This document shows, piece by piece, positions 45,201 through 57,200 of a stretch of 64,000 nucleotides of DNA. This stretch comes from Epiperipatus broadwayi (taxonomy: Eukaryota; Onychophora; Udeonychophora; Euonychophora; Peripatidae), in the NCBI GenBank assembly GCA_028023455.1, contig JAQFVV010012531.1, forward strand, positions 372,001 to 436,000. The letters are read 5' to 3'. The first letter of the stretch is position 1; the number at the start of each line of letters is the position of its first letter. Both the position numbers and the translations under genes were made by a program. The notes beneath the pieces were generated by a model. The model was not told the DNA's origin. It did no database searches and saw only the letters and a list, made by a program, of their open reading frames with translations.

Positions 45201-48200
45201 CCTAATGCACCCTCTGTGTTGTGTTTGGTCTGTATTACAGACCCAACTAACAGTAAATAATATAAAATAATACTGACACAAGTATTATAATTTAATATAT
45301 TTATTATATACAAACAATATACAGTATACAAATGCATATTTATAAGTGAATCTTGGAGTTTAACGTGAACTCTGGGTTTTGCCTTCCGCTTCGAGCCACA
45401 CCTTATGGCTTGCCTCACGGGTAAGGTCTATGACTCTTCCAGCTATGTAGTTAGCTTACCTCGAGCAGAGGGTGATCTTAGCAGCATCCGGTCTCCTATT
45501 AATGGGAATACTTGCTGCTGTTTATGTTAGCAGAGTTTCCCTGGGAGAACGCAAAGCGTCTGTTTAGGTTAGACACGTTCTTCCCTGATTCTCACAAAAG
45601 GCTGACTATTTATACCCAGATCCCTAACCTTATTGAAAACCTTCAGATTCAGCAAGCATTGTTGTTCATTGGCCTGTAATAATCATTGGCTATGCTTTTA
45701 TCTATACATCAGTCTATTGGCCTGAGGCAAACAATGCTTAATCCGATCAGATAAGGCAGCATCTGGACTATAACATCCCTCCCCCTGGCTAAAATTTAGC
45801 CTAGAGAACAGTCATGCAGGTGTGCTGAAGGATGACTAATGTGCTTTGGTGCTGGTTTGCTGCCGTCTTTGGTTTGTTGGTCCTCCTTGCTTGTACTGCA
45901 TGTCTCTGTAGCTTCATTCCTTGTGATTGCATCAGTATAATACAGTCTAAGTTGTTTTCGATGGTGATGATGTTGATATCCATCTGCTGTTTTGACTATA
46001 AGGTTGTGTTGTCCTTTCTGTTGGATCACAACTGCTGGAATCCATTTTGTGGGTCCTCTATACATTCTGCATGGTGTTCTGGCAATCCTGGTGTTCCCAT
46101 TTTTCATATTCATTTTTGTTATCAGCTTTTTGTTAAAGACTTCTGATTCATAAGTCTTCAACTTTGATAATGTTGTGAGCTGGTTCACTTTGAACCCTAA
46201 GTGACTGAACCAGTCACGGCCTAATAAGTTGCTGTGATCACCTGTTGCCACTGCCAGTGGTAGGTGTCTAGTTTTATTAGGCATGGTAATTTTCACTCTT
46301 GTCTGACCCAAGAGTTTTATTTTTTTACCCTGATAATCTGTTATAGTCCTAGTGCTAGGTTGCAGATTATATTTATTATTTTTATTAATGATAGCCCAAG
46401 TTTTTTTTGAAACAATAGACCCTGCTGCCCCTGTGTCCAGTTCCATTCTCACTGGCATATCATTAATCATAATATTCTGTATAAATCCAGACTGATTGTC
46501 CTTAATGTGATTTATACTGGCAACTTGTTTATTTTTCTTATAGTTGCCTTTGTGTTTTGGAATGGTTTTTTCCATTCTCATATTGGCCGTCTGTCTTTTT
46601 AAGTTTAGTCATGCCACTCTTATATGACCGACACGCTTGTAAAATGAGCACCCAGTATGGAGATGTGGACATTCTGTTTGCACGTGGATTGGTTCATCGC
46701 ATCTATAACAACGCTTTACACTCATTGTTGTTGTTGAGCAAATTGAGTGCTTGTCATACTCAACCTTATGTTCAACTTTTTGAACAGTATAATTCATTTT
46801 TTGTAATGGCTTTGCCTGACACGCTATAAATTCTGCCAGCGTGGCTTGAGTTACAGCCTTTTCAAAATCTATATCCGGTGTCATTAACAGCCTTAGTCTT
46901 AAATTATGATCATTCATGCCACAAATAAAACGATCACGTAATGCTTCATTTAAGAACTCTTTAAATTGGCACGTAAGTGCTAATGTTCGGATTCGCGTGG
47001 CGAATTCTCCAGCTTTTTCTCCCTCCGCCTGCGTGCAAAGATTGAAATAATATCTCTGCATTATTGTTAGCGGTTTGGGGGAAAAATATTCCGTGAGAAT
47101 CGCCAACGCCTTCTCAAAATTCAAGTCAGCCAGTGTTTCTGACCCAATTTGCGATTTTAATATATTATAAGTCTGCGACCCGATTATCGTTATCAGCGTC
47201 GCTAATTTTATTTCAGACTTTTTTATCTGATTGGCCTGCATATAGAAAATTAGGCGCTCTTTGTAGCTTGACCAGTTCTCAGGGAATCCTGGATCAAAAG
47301 CTTCCATCGAGCCAATTATACTAGCCATTTTTTTATTTTATTTTTCTCTGTTATCACGTGAGAAAAAAATTTTTTTTTCGTATATTTGTGAGTGGCGAGT
47401 AAACATTCGATACGATTGTTTGACAGATTTTTTACTCCGCTAAGGCAAGCTTCTGTCTTTTTAGCAAGGCCAATTTTGATTGGTTGATGAAACACCAATT
47501 GTATTTATGATCACTTTATGTTTCCTCCCAGAATTAAGTGATTTTGACACTGGCGATTTAGTAAATACTATCGTGTATTTTACTTATTTTGCCAGAAATA
47601 AGTGATTTCAAGAATCACTGTTAAAAAAATACATATACATATTTTACTAAATACTTGGACCGTATTTAAGTGTGATTTAGTAATCACAGCTTCGTAACTT
47701 ACGAGTGTGTGCGCACTCGCGTATTTACGTTTTCCTAGTTTTTTCTTTTTCCAGCCGTGGGGAAAAAAAAATATTTTGTCCAACTGCGCCAAATCTGTTG
47801 TGTTTGGTCTGGATTACAGACCCAACTAACAGTAAATAATATAAAATAATACTGACACAAGTATTATAATTTAATATATTTATTATGTACAAATATATAC
47901 AAACAATATACAGTATACAAATGCATATTTATAAGTTGAATCTTGGAGTTTAACGTGAACTCTGGGTTTTGCCTGCCGCTTCCAGCCACACCTTATGGCT
48001 TGCCTCACGGGTAAGGTCTATGACTCTTCCAGCTATGTAGTTAGCTTGCCTCGAGCCGAGGGTGATCTTAGCAGCGTCTGGTCTCTGTGGGACTTGCCTA
48101 GCTGCGTAGATCTAAATAGCGTAGTGCTATTAATGGGAATACTTGCTGCTGTTTATGTTAGCAGAGTTTCCCTGGGAGAACGCAAAGCGTCTGTTTAGGT

Positions 48201-51200
48201 TAGACACGTTCTTCCCTGATTCTCACAAAAGGCTGACTATTTATACCCAGATCCCTGACCTTATTGAAAACCTTCGGATTCAGCAAGCATCATTGCTCAT
48301 TGGCCTGTAATAATCATTGGCTATGCTTTTATCTATACATCAGCCTATTGGCCTGAGGCAAACAATGCTTAATCCGATCAGATAAGGCGGCATCTGGAAT
48401 AGTCCACTTCTGAAAGAAGGGAAGACTATAAGACTATAACACTCTGATAAACGAAAATTGCAAACAAACTTGGAATCTTAAAACTAAGATTCCAAGACAC
48501 ACTTTAAATACTAGAAAAGAATACATACAGATAATAAATAATTAAAAAAAAAATTAATACCATTTTAAAACATATTTATCATTAGATTGAGCGGAGATTT
48601 AATTAAACGCAATTTATTTATCCTGGCTAGAATAGGAAAAAGTTTAGCTTACGGTAAGGCAGAGTTCTAGTGATTTAGTGACGAGTGCGCACTTTTGACA
48701 ATAGTTCATCTTTCAGGTCCTTTGACAGCGGCAAGGTAGAGGCAGTGTTTATTTTAGAGGCTCATGGCATGACTGAAGGAGAGCTGGTAGTCGTGGGTCC
48801 GTCCTTTGTTTAAATTAGCAAGACATTCTAATGATTGCAAAACCCATAGCGGTAGATTTTGACATCTTGCACAGCAATGAAGTTTGTCAATAATTATTTA
48901 AGTTTTTAGCAGGCAATTAAACGTCCGAACAGCTACTCAAAACCATCTGATTCTTAGCAGTCAATAACCCAAGTGTGTATCTAATAATGAATCTCTTCTC
49001 TCTCCAAAAATTGGCGGGCAATCCTTGCCTTGCTACATTTCCCGCACAAAACTTTCATTAGTGTCCATTCTATATTCCAGACAGGGCAAATATTAATTTC
49101 CCGCTCAATCTAATTTAAGACTTCCAACCAGGGATAATTGAAACAAAAACGACAAATACAAAACTAAATCTCCGCTTTTTTTTTTAGAATTAACTTTAAA
49201 AATAATTACAATAAAAGCAACAAGAATATATAATTAGCAAGCTTGCCTGTTTTTAATCAAATTGATTAAAACAGACGGTGAAAGTAAACTATTTTACAAT
49301 CAATTTTATAAACATTAAATAATCTATTTTAAAATATAAATGTGTATGTGTTTTAAATAATAATAAAAAATTGAGCATTAGACATTTAATGAAAATGAAG
49401 TTGTTTTCCCTTTTTAATTTTAGTAATAAAACAATTGAATCGGAAATCAATCCGGCTCAATATATATATATATAAATGTAAACATGTAGATGATTTAGTC
49501 TGCAAGTTGTGTAAGGAAGGCATGGAAAATATCAGGCATTTGTTAATTGAATGTAAATGCTTACAAGTAGAAAGGGCACAAATAATGAAGTTGTGGGAAA
49601 ATAAATATCAACAAAGTGATTATATTAAACCACTTGAGTGGCACTACTGTATGGAGAGTTTTGCCTGTTTTTCAAAGTGATTATATAGAAGATGAGTTCT
49701 TGGCTTTTATGCTGGGTTTGGAAAAAGATAAGGGGAAATTTAGATATAAAAGCCATGGAGTTAACAAAGATTATGTTGTGGAAATGGGATGGAGCAGCAC
49801 TGAGAAGAATATGGGGGGAAAAGTGGGGAATGGAAAGGGAAGGGAAAGGAAAGGGACCAACAGGTTTCTCTGGACATGGTAGCTGAGAGATTCCCGACTC
49901 CAAAAAAAAAAAAGAAGTCACAGTTCATCTCATCTCAACATATGAGAGATGCAAAAAGCAAAATGAAAATGTTCAGTAGATTGCAATTTATGGATAATAA
50001 GAGAATATCCAAAATAGTATTTAATTGGGTTAAGAGTAAGGGCAGGCAACAAAATGGGTGTAAAAAGGTAGTATGATATGCAGAAGATTTGGATGAAGAA
50101 TTTATGTCAGTATACTTACACAAAAGATGGGATGACTGTGTTAGGAGAATTGTTGAGTGTTATAGTGGCAAGGAATTGGATAGAAAAATAGATGCATTAA
50201 TAAAGAATAGAGAGTTAGAGAGATGGAGAACTAGTATAAAGAGTAAAAAAAGTTTAAATATATATAGAAGTAAACAAAATATTTGGTGCAAGTTAAGTAG
50301 TTTACTGTTTAAGGCTCGAACAGGGTCATTAGCAACAAGGAAATATATGCATAAATGGAAAAATATGGGTGAATTAGTGTGCAAGTTATGTAAGGAAGGT
50401 TAGAGAAAATATTAGGCATCTGATAATTGAATGTAAATGCCGGCAAGCAAAAAGGGTACAAATAATGAAGTAGTGGGAAAATAAATATAAACAAAGTGAT
50501 TATACAGAAAGTAGGTTCTTAATTTTTACGCTGGATTTGGGAAAAGATAAGGGGGATTTATATATAAAGGCCATGGAGTTGACAAAGATTATGTTATGGA
50601 AATGGAATGGAGCAGGATAAAGAAGAATAGAGAAGAATATGGGGAAAACTTAGGGCAGGGAATGGAAAGGGAAGATAAAGTGTCTAACAGCTTTCTCTGG
50701 CAATAGTGGCTGAGAGATTCCTGACTCCAAATATGAAAAAGTCATGGTGCATCACATCGCATGTCTTCTCAAGAGACTTATATTAGTTTTAATGGTGGGG
50801 GTCTTAACTATAAACATCTACACACCAATATTAACAGATATTAAAAATTGTGTCTAAGTCAAGGATAACAGAGATCTTTTAGAAATATCAATTGGCAAGA
50901 CAGACAACAGCAAATAAATGCTTAGATTGGTTTAATAACAAATTTATTAATTGTTCAATTATAATAAACAAACTCATTTTATGCTTTTATGTTGGCATAT
51001 ACTGTATTTGTTGGCATCAGGTAGCTCTGAATATTTAATAACATTTTATTATTAATTAATTACCATCTCTGAAGATTATCACTGAATAACTATTATCTAT
51101 CTGATTCTGTTAGAAATATGTTAGCTAAGTCAGGATGTGCACATTTACTTCCCTATTAACTTGAAAGAATAGACAATAATAAAACAGATTAAATTTAAAT

Positions 51201-54200
51201 ATTTAAAACATGAAAGCCATTATAAAATCAGCTCAAACAATATATATTTGATCCTATGCCATGTTAAAAGTAAAACAATATAATATACCTTTTACAACCT
51301 AGAATACAAATTAAAATTATCACGCAAGTAAACTATACAAAATTAAAATCCAAACATGAAAAAATATGGTCCTGGGGAGAAATACAAATTAAACTCATCC
51401 ATAAGTAACCCATATATAAAATCAAATTGCATAGAAATTACATATATATCAAGAGAGGCAAGTAAACAGATATAGAGAACTCAAGGATGACAGATAAAAT
51501 CACAGGATCGCTATATAAAATGCATACCCATATATTCTAATATTCTAATCCTTAATTTCAGATGCATATGTGAAACAAACAAAATCAAATGGCAAACTAT
51601 TTAAAGTTCTAGCCATAATAAAATCATCAACACTACACCCACATTCTATATTTTCATTAATTTCTAAATACATTGTTTAAATTAATTAAATTGAAATAGC
51701 TTCAAAGATATGAATTTTGTTAAACTAAATTTTAACTAATAAAAAACTAATTCTTTCTTATATTCTTTTCATATAAATTAACTCTCTAGGAGAAAACTAA
51801 TTTAAAATCTGCTTAATATAAATGTTGATTAGTAAAACACTTTTATTATTTAACTCTTGTTAGGTATTCACAAAATTGACTTTCATTTAACCTTTAACAA
51901 TAACTAAACTCCTGATAACTTCCTCTTTATTATGGTTTAGTATATATTTTATTTAAATATTCAAGGTATACCTTATATATATGTGTCAAATACTGTAAAA
52001 CTAAAACATAAATAATGCAAAGAATTAACATTGGCAAAAAAATACGACAAACTAAATATATAAAATGTGTAAGCTAATAAAAATTAAGTTATATAAATAA
52101 ATATGAGATTATTGGCTTGTGGTAATAAGTCTCTTAAGTTTCTTAAATTGTTATTGTTCATAGATTAAATAAACTGGTTACCTTGAAACCAAAATAGGGC
52201 TGAAAAGAGATTGTTCCATATAAAAATAGAATTGCTTTTATGTAGATATGTTTTCCCATAGACATAATGAAAGGAGAGTTCTTTGGTGGTTCACTAATGA
52301 AATTTTCAGTTGATGGTTTTCCAATATTAGTCACAATCGGATTTGAGATGTATTAAGATTTTGAGCAAGTCTGTTTTAACTGTAATACCATACATATGAA
52401 ACCTGCTGGCACAGTGTTGGACTTAATTTAGCAACCGGAATTAATATCCCACTGATTACAGGCTCCCTGACTGGGAAGAAATTATTTAGTGGCAGTTAGC
52501 AACATATCTTGATTACTTTAACTGTTTGTAGAAGTTCCTGGTAATTCATGGTGACAGCAAAAGACCAAAAATCAAAGACAAATGGCAAATTATTTTCTCA
52601 GTCTGGCTATTTTTGTTTTTACCCAACTTGAAATATATATTTTTTTTGATATAATTAAACAAGCCAGGGAATTATTTTAATCACCACATTCACACAATCC
52701 CTTAGATAAGTAAACAACATATTTACAGATAACAACTAGCTATCTTAATCTATTAAAATAATTTTGAATATGTGCACACCTGAAACACAGCTTAATAAAA
52801 AAAAATCTGTTTCTTTTAAAGAATTTCTATAATACTGAGCTAAATTATTTTATCAAAAAAATTTTAAAATTAACCTGACACTTTATTTATTTTTAATTAA
52901 TCCTTACTTAAGAATAATATAATTTGTTATAACAAATTTATTTAGTTGAAATAAATTTGTTTTTTTTTTTTATTAAAACTAAATTTAAAATTATTTTTTT
53001 ATTTTAAATATATATATAAACTTTGCTGATGCATGTGTATGGCTACAATAGAAACCTAAATTTAATAAAAAAAATCTTGTCCAAATTCATGAAATCTGAA
53101 TCCAACTCATGATTGTCAACTTCTATATTTTTTATTATAAAAATAAAATAGCCAATCTATCTCAGTATGAGTACACTATAATACTATAATAATTATTTTT
53201 TTTATGTTTCTTTTTGTTGTCTATTTAGGGTTTTCTTAATGACAGTTGATGTATAACCATTGTTCACGAGTTTGTCCTATAGTTCTTTTCTTTTTCCAAA
53301 TCATTGGCTTCTAAACAAATTTCTTATGCTTCATTCCATAATGATGGCATAACTCCATGTTTGTGTTTCTATCATAATTAAATGTATATGTTATGTATTT
53401 TCTTGTGTATATGGATTTTCTGTAAACTATATTTTTGATTTTGCTGTGGAGAGACTTGTCAGAAGAACATCTAAAAATTCCAATTTTTGTTCTTGTTCCG
53501 ATTCTATTGTGAATTTAATTGAAAGTGATATTTTATCAATGTGTACGCAGAATGTTTGTAATAGTACTTTACCATGTTGTCTTTATATATTGGATTATTT
53601 CCATCATCTAATATGAGTAGTGAATGTCTTTAGAACAATTTAACTTTATTTAAATATTCCAAATACATTCAACTGTTAGTAGTAGCACACAGGTTAGTAT
53701 ATGCACAACGTTTCGAAAGATATTATTCTCCCCTCTTCTTCAGGTGTATCTGGCCAGACTAGTGACAGTACTAGCATGAGAGTCGAACCTGGACCCTTAG
53801 ATTCTTGAGTACTGAATTTTATGGTAATGCTCTAACCAACTGAGCCATCTGCCAAAGACAACAATCAGTAGCAATTTCATATACTTATCTATGAGATTCT
53901 TCCTGATTTCTCCATTTTTTTTTCTTAAATAAAGAGCAAAGTTGATTAATGGTTTCCATACACTATGTATAGTCACACTAGGTTGACTTATGGGATTGTT
54001 TGCTATTGTCATGTGAGCAGCTTCTTTAAATTTTCTTCTTTATATCTTTTCTTCTCTATCTAATATTTTTGTGTTTTCCCAATTGAATATATGCTCATTG
54101 GTACATACATGGTCTGCTACTTTAGACATATCTGTTTTCTCTCTTCTAATCATCAATTTGTGTTCTTGCAAGCGCTTTTCAGTGGGACTAGTCTTACCAA

Positions 54201-57200
54201 TATATGTTCTTCCACATTCACATGGTATTTCATAGATGCAGTTTTTTCTTTTAACATTTCAAGTTTAGGCTTTGTAGATATTAGAATTCCTTGTAGTGTG
54301 GTATGACTCTGGAAAGCTGTTCTAATGTTATACTGATTGCAGATTTTCCTTGTGTCCAATAACAAATGTATCGGCAACAATAGCAAAGCCAAATATTAGA
54401 TGGGTGTGACTGTGATGGTTTCAAGTTATTCAATGGACATATTGCTAATCAGGGGTAGTGATGCTCCCAGAACCATCCCTTAGTTTTGTTGGAAGAATTC
54501 TGTGTTGTATTGAAAGTATGCTGTTTTATGCCGAATGCTATTATCGTAATTTAAACTTTTCTTATAATAAACAATGCCTCATCACATTTGTCAATGAACT
54601 TTTCACATCAAAGTTTATTATTTAATTCAATAAAGTGCTTAGAAAGGATTAAGTCTTGTATGCCAAAGGACTAAGAATTTTGTGACGAAATATTGACAAG
54701 TTTTTGCAAGATAAAATAATTGGAGAAATTTAAAATATGGTTGTGATTAAAAATGTAATTTTTTGGGTATACATGGATACCTGATCTTAAAATGTTTCTA
54801 TTGTTCCAATTTTTAAAAATTAAGGAAATAGAACAAGATTTCAGTAATTATTTTGGAAAAACAGGTATCTTCAAGAATTTTCTTTAATAGTTTGCTTCCA
54901 GTCAGAAATGAATGTTTGCCAGAGATTCAGTATGATTACAGAGAATCAAATAGCACTGTAGACATAATTTTTGTCACAAGGCAAATGCAAAAAAACAGTA
55001 TCAGGAACAATAGAATGATTTCTATATGTCTTTTATTGATATAGTCAAGACATTGTCTGTACACCAAAGTATATTTGTATTATACAGCTTTTACATGATG
55101 GAAAGAGAAGAAGTGTTATTACTAAAGGTGGAAAATTGATGCATTTAAAATGAAAACTAATGTTAGTCAAGACTTGCTCCAACATTATTTTCAAAGTGGT
55201 CTTTGAAACTGTTTATACATAGCTTAATCAAGATGTGATAAAGATTAAAAGGTAGAATTTTTAATTTAAATAAACTAAAAGCAAAAAGAATCTTTTGTCT
55301 TAATGGATTATGGATTTACATATGCTAATGATTGTGTTATTTTTGCCAATTCAAAAGATAATCTATAGAATGGATTTAATATTTGAATGCAAAATATAAA
55401 AATTTTGGTTTAATATGTCTAGTGATGGAAGAAAAAATCCTCAGCAACTTTTATTTTGGATGGGTATTAACTTGATAATATAAACAAATATTTTAGTAGT
55501 TTTATAATTAAAAAGGGAGAATTAAAAATTAAGATGCTGCAAAGACTCCCATAGAGCTGTTACTTTATTGACTTTATTATGTGGAAACTGATGTTCAGAC
55601 ATTCTATCAATGCAACATAAAGGCATTAGAAAAGTTTCATTTAAGATTGTTCTGTAAAATTTTTAAAATACAATGGCAAGATCATAAAACTAATCAAAGT
55701 TCTTTAACATTCTAGACATGATACTATAGTGTCCACTATTGTAAAATCACATCTTCACTTGGACTGGATACATATAAAATAGTAAACAATACAAGATTTC
55801 CTAAAAAGTATTTTATGACAAATTTGAACATGGTTTTCATGAAGAAGTAGATCTCATTTATATTATAAGGATTATCTCAAAAGCATTTTAAGAAGATGTA
55901 ATGCTGATTGTTTCCATTGGGAATTTAGAATATATTAGAAAACTAAAAAAGTTTTCTGCAGAAGTTAAAAAACAGCATCACAAAATGACAAAAAAGAACA
56001 GAAAAATAGACCAGCATGTTCTATAGATGAATGTATTTCATGATCTACAGAATGCATTGTACAGTTATTGCAAAACTCAAATTTAGAGTAGTTTTTTTTT
56101 TTTACCCTTGAAACTTAGAATAGCCATATTCATTTACAAGGTTCCTACTGCTGATGATTATTTGGAGCACAATTAGGAAATTTAAATATCATAAAAAAGA
56201 GCTGAAAATATAGTAAGACTTTGAACTGTTAGAAGTAATTTAGTAGAGATGGGTATAAAGCATTTATTTTTGGAATGTAAGATAATAAAAAAGGAAATAG
56301 GATAAGTTGTATGAGAGTGAAAGAAAGTAAAATTTGAAAGAATAAGAAAAGGTCATTTTTTGATTTTTAATTAGGTTTTTATAACCAAAATAGATAATAT
56401 GAGACAAGAATATTGTAACTAACAAAATGGAATAGGTGAAGAAAATAGATTGATTTATAGTAATATAAAACATCAGAGAGCTCAGACGCTTAATTTTAAA
56501 ATAGGAGCATTAAGCATATAGCTTTCTAGTTACACATATTTCTGATTTACATTTTCTATCATATTTTCAATATGTGTAGAAGTAAATAACATTAATATAA
56601 AAAGATATCAGAAATATCTAACTTGGATAATTGTGTTTGTAGACATGCTTTTTATATGTAATAACTCCTGATTTTATCCATGAAAAAACTATTCTCATCT
56701 AATCTAAACCACATCAATAGACTTTTTATAATTTGCAAGTTCAATCTGTATACCTTTTAGAAATGATCTGAATTTAAAATAAACTTTAATAATAATAATT
56801 GAATGATTAGCTCTTTAGATTTTAGGCACTCTAAAACTATTTAAACACACAAGAATATTAAAAGAAAAAAACAATTAATTAATTAAAAATAAAAATTCAG
56901 CATATATCATTTAAAAAATTAATGTACAGAGGGAATTGAGTAGAGATTATCCCATAAAATAAGTCAATTATCGACTTGATACATGTCAAAGCACAATTCT
57001 AACAAATAATGTACATCATGTGACTACAATATAACTAATTATTTTTTTAAAAGCATATAAAAGTGCATTACCCTTATTCAAATGAATGGTGCTCTTTCAT
57101 AAAAAAGAGAATACATCACAAAAACTCACACATTTTTATCCGGCTGGACTTTAGCAGCTGGGGCTGTGGCTAGAAAGCATGGCATTGATCTTGTAATTGG

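Larger units (their letters stand above)
45216..48441 (-). mobile_element. Ty3/Gypsy-type LTR retrotransposon, internally deleted
   Basis: A complete insertion with 5-bp duplication CTCTG (45211-45215 and 48442-48446), TG...CA LTRs, primer-binding site, gag, protease and polypurine tract, transcribed on the minus strand. Reverse transcriptase, RNase H and the integrase core are missing. The protease frame runs straight into an integrase C-terminal tail. It must rely on a full relative for mobility. No envelope gene is present. It interrupts the solo-LTR-like element, giving the youngest layer of the nest. Confidence 0.93.
44327..49459 (-). mobile_element. Solo-LTR-like element copy 2, itself interrupted
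   Basis: On the plus strand it opens TGTAACGAGAG and closes AATCCGGCTCA between ATAT at 44323-44326 and 49460-49463. It is the reverse of the element at 12433-14677 along 44327-45215 and 48442-49459, about 1.9 kb without its insert. It lies inside the LINE, just after GCAACAAGGGAATAT, where the LINE copy at 50335 continues unbroken. Confidence 0.85.
41100..49940 (+). pseudogene. LINE with AP-type endonuclease, RT and zinc finger; interrupted
   Basis: This is a longer but broken non-LTR retrotransposon present at 41100-44326 and 49460-49940. [14 protein letters not shown] (about 41417) and [10 protein letters not shown] mark an AP-like endonuclease. RT blocks follow at 43002-43388: [26 protein letters not shown] and [16 protein letters not shown] is at about 43421, in another frame. 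After the interrupting element, [20 protein letters not shown] is the C-terminal zinc finger. An A-run (49902) and the 3' UTR end follow. Many frameshifts and stops. I cannot assign the clade securely. The left end is approximate. Confidence 0.85.
53210..54410 (-). pseudogene. Penelope-like element copy 3 (GIY-YIG, UTR, then RT tail)
   Basis: On the minus strand, 54410-53930 reads [55 protein letters not shown] and [20 protein letters not shown]. This is a good GIY-YIG domain (here C-I-Y and Y-I-G, with E-K-RLQEH) that needs two frameshifts to read through. The UTR with tRNA-like and hammerhead-like parts follows to about 53640. Beyond that, 53630-53210 encodes an RT C-terminal part ([23 protein letters not shown]), which should lie upstream of GIY-YIG. 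Two partial copies therefore lie in tandem, an arrangement known for Penelope-like elements. Confidence 0.82.
36602..57129 (-). other. FECH intron 2
   Basis: A 20.5-kb intron that is mostly transposable elements, listed separately. In 37360-38680 and 50770-53200 I recognise nothing: both are AT-rich, and the second contains a few less AT-rich patches (52180-52580) that may be old repeats. 56490-57120 is also unassigned. Confidence 0.7.

Noticed and set aside
45216-48441. Endogenous retrovirus
   Set aside because: No envelope frame, and pol is largely deleted; fits a retrotransposon.
53772-53853. Functional tRNA gene
   Set aside because: A- and B-box-like parts are present, but the acceptor and anticodon arms do not close.
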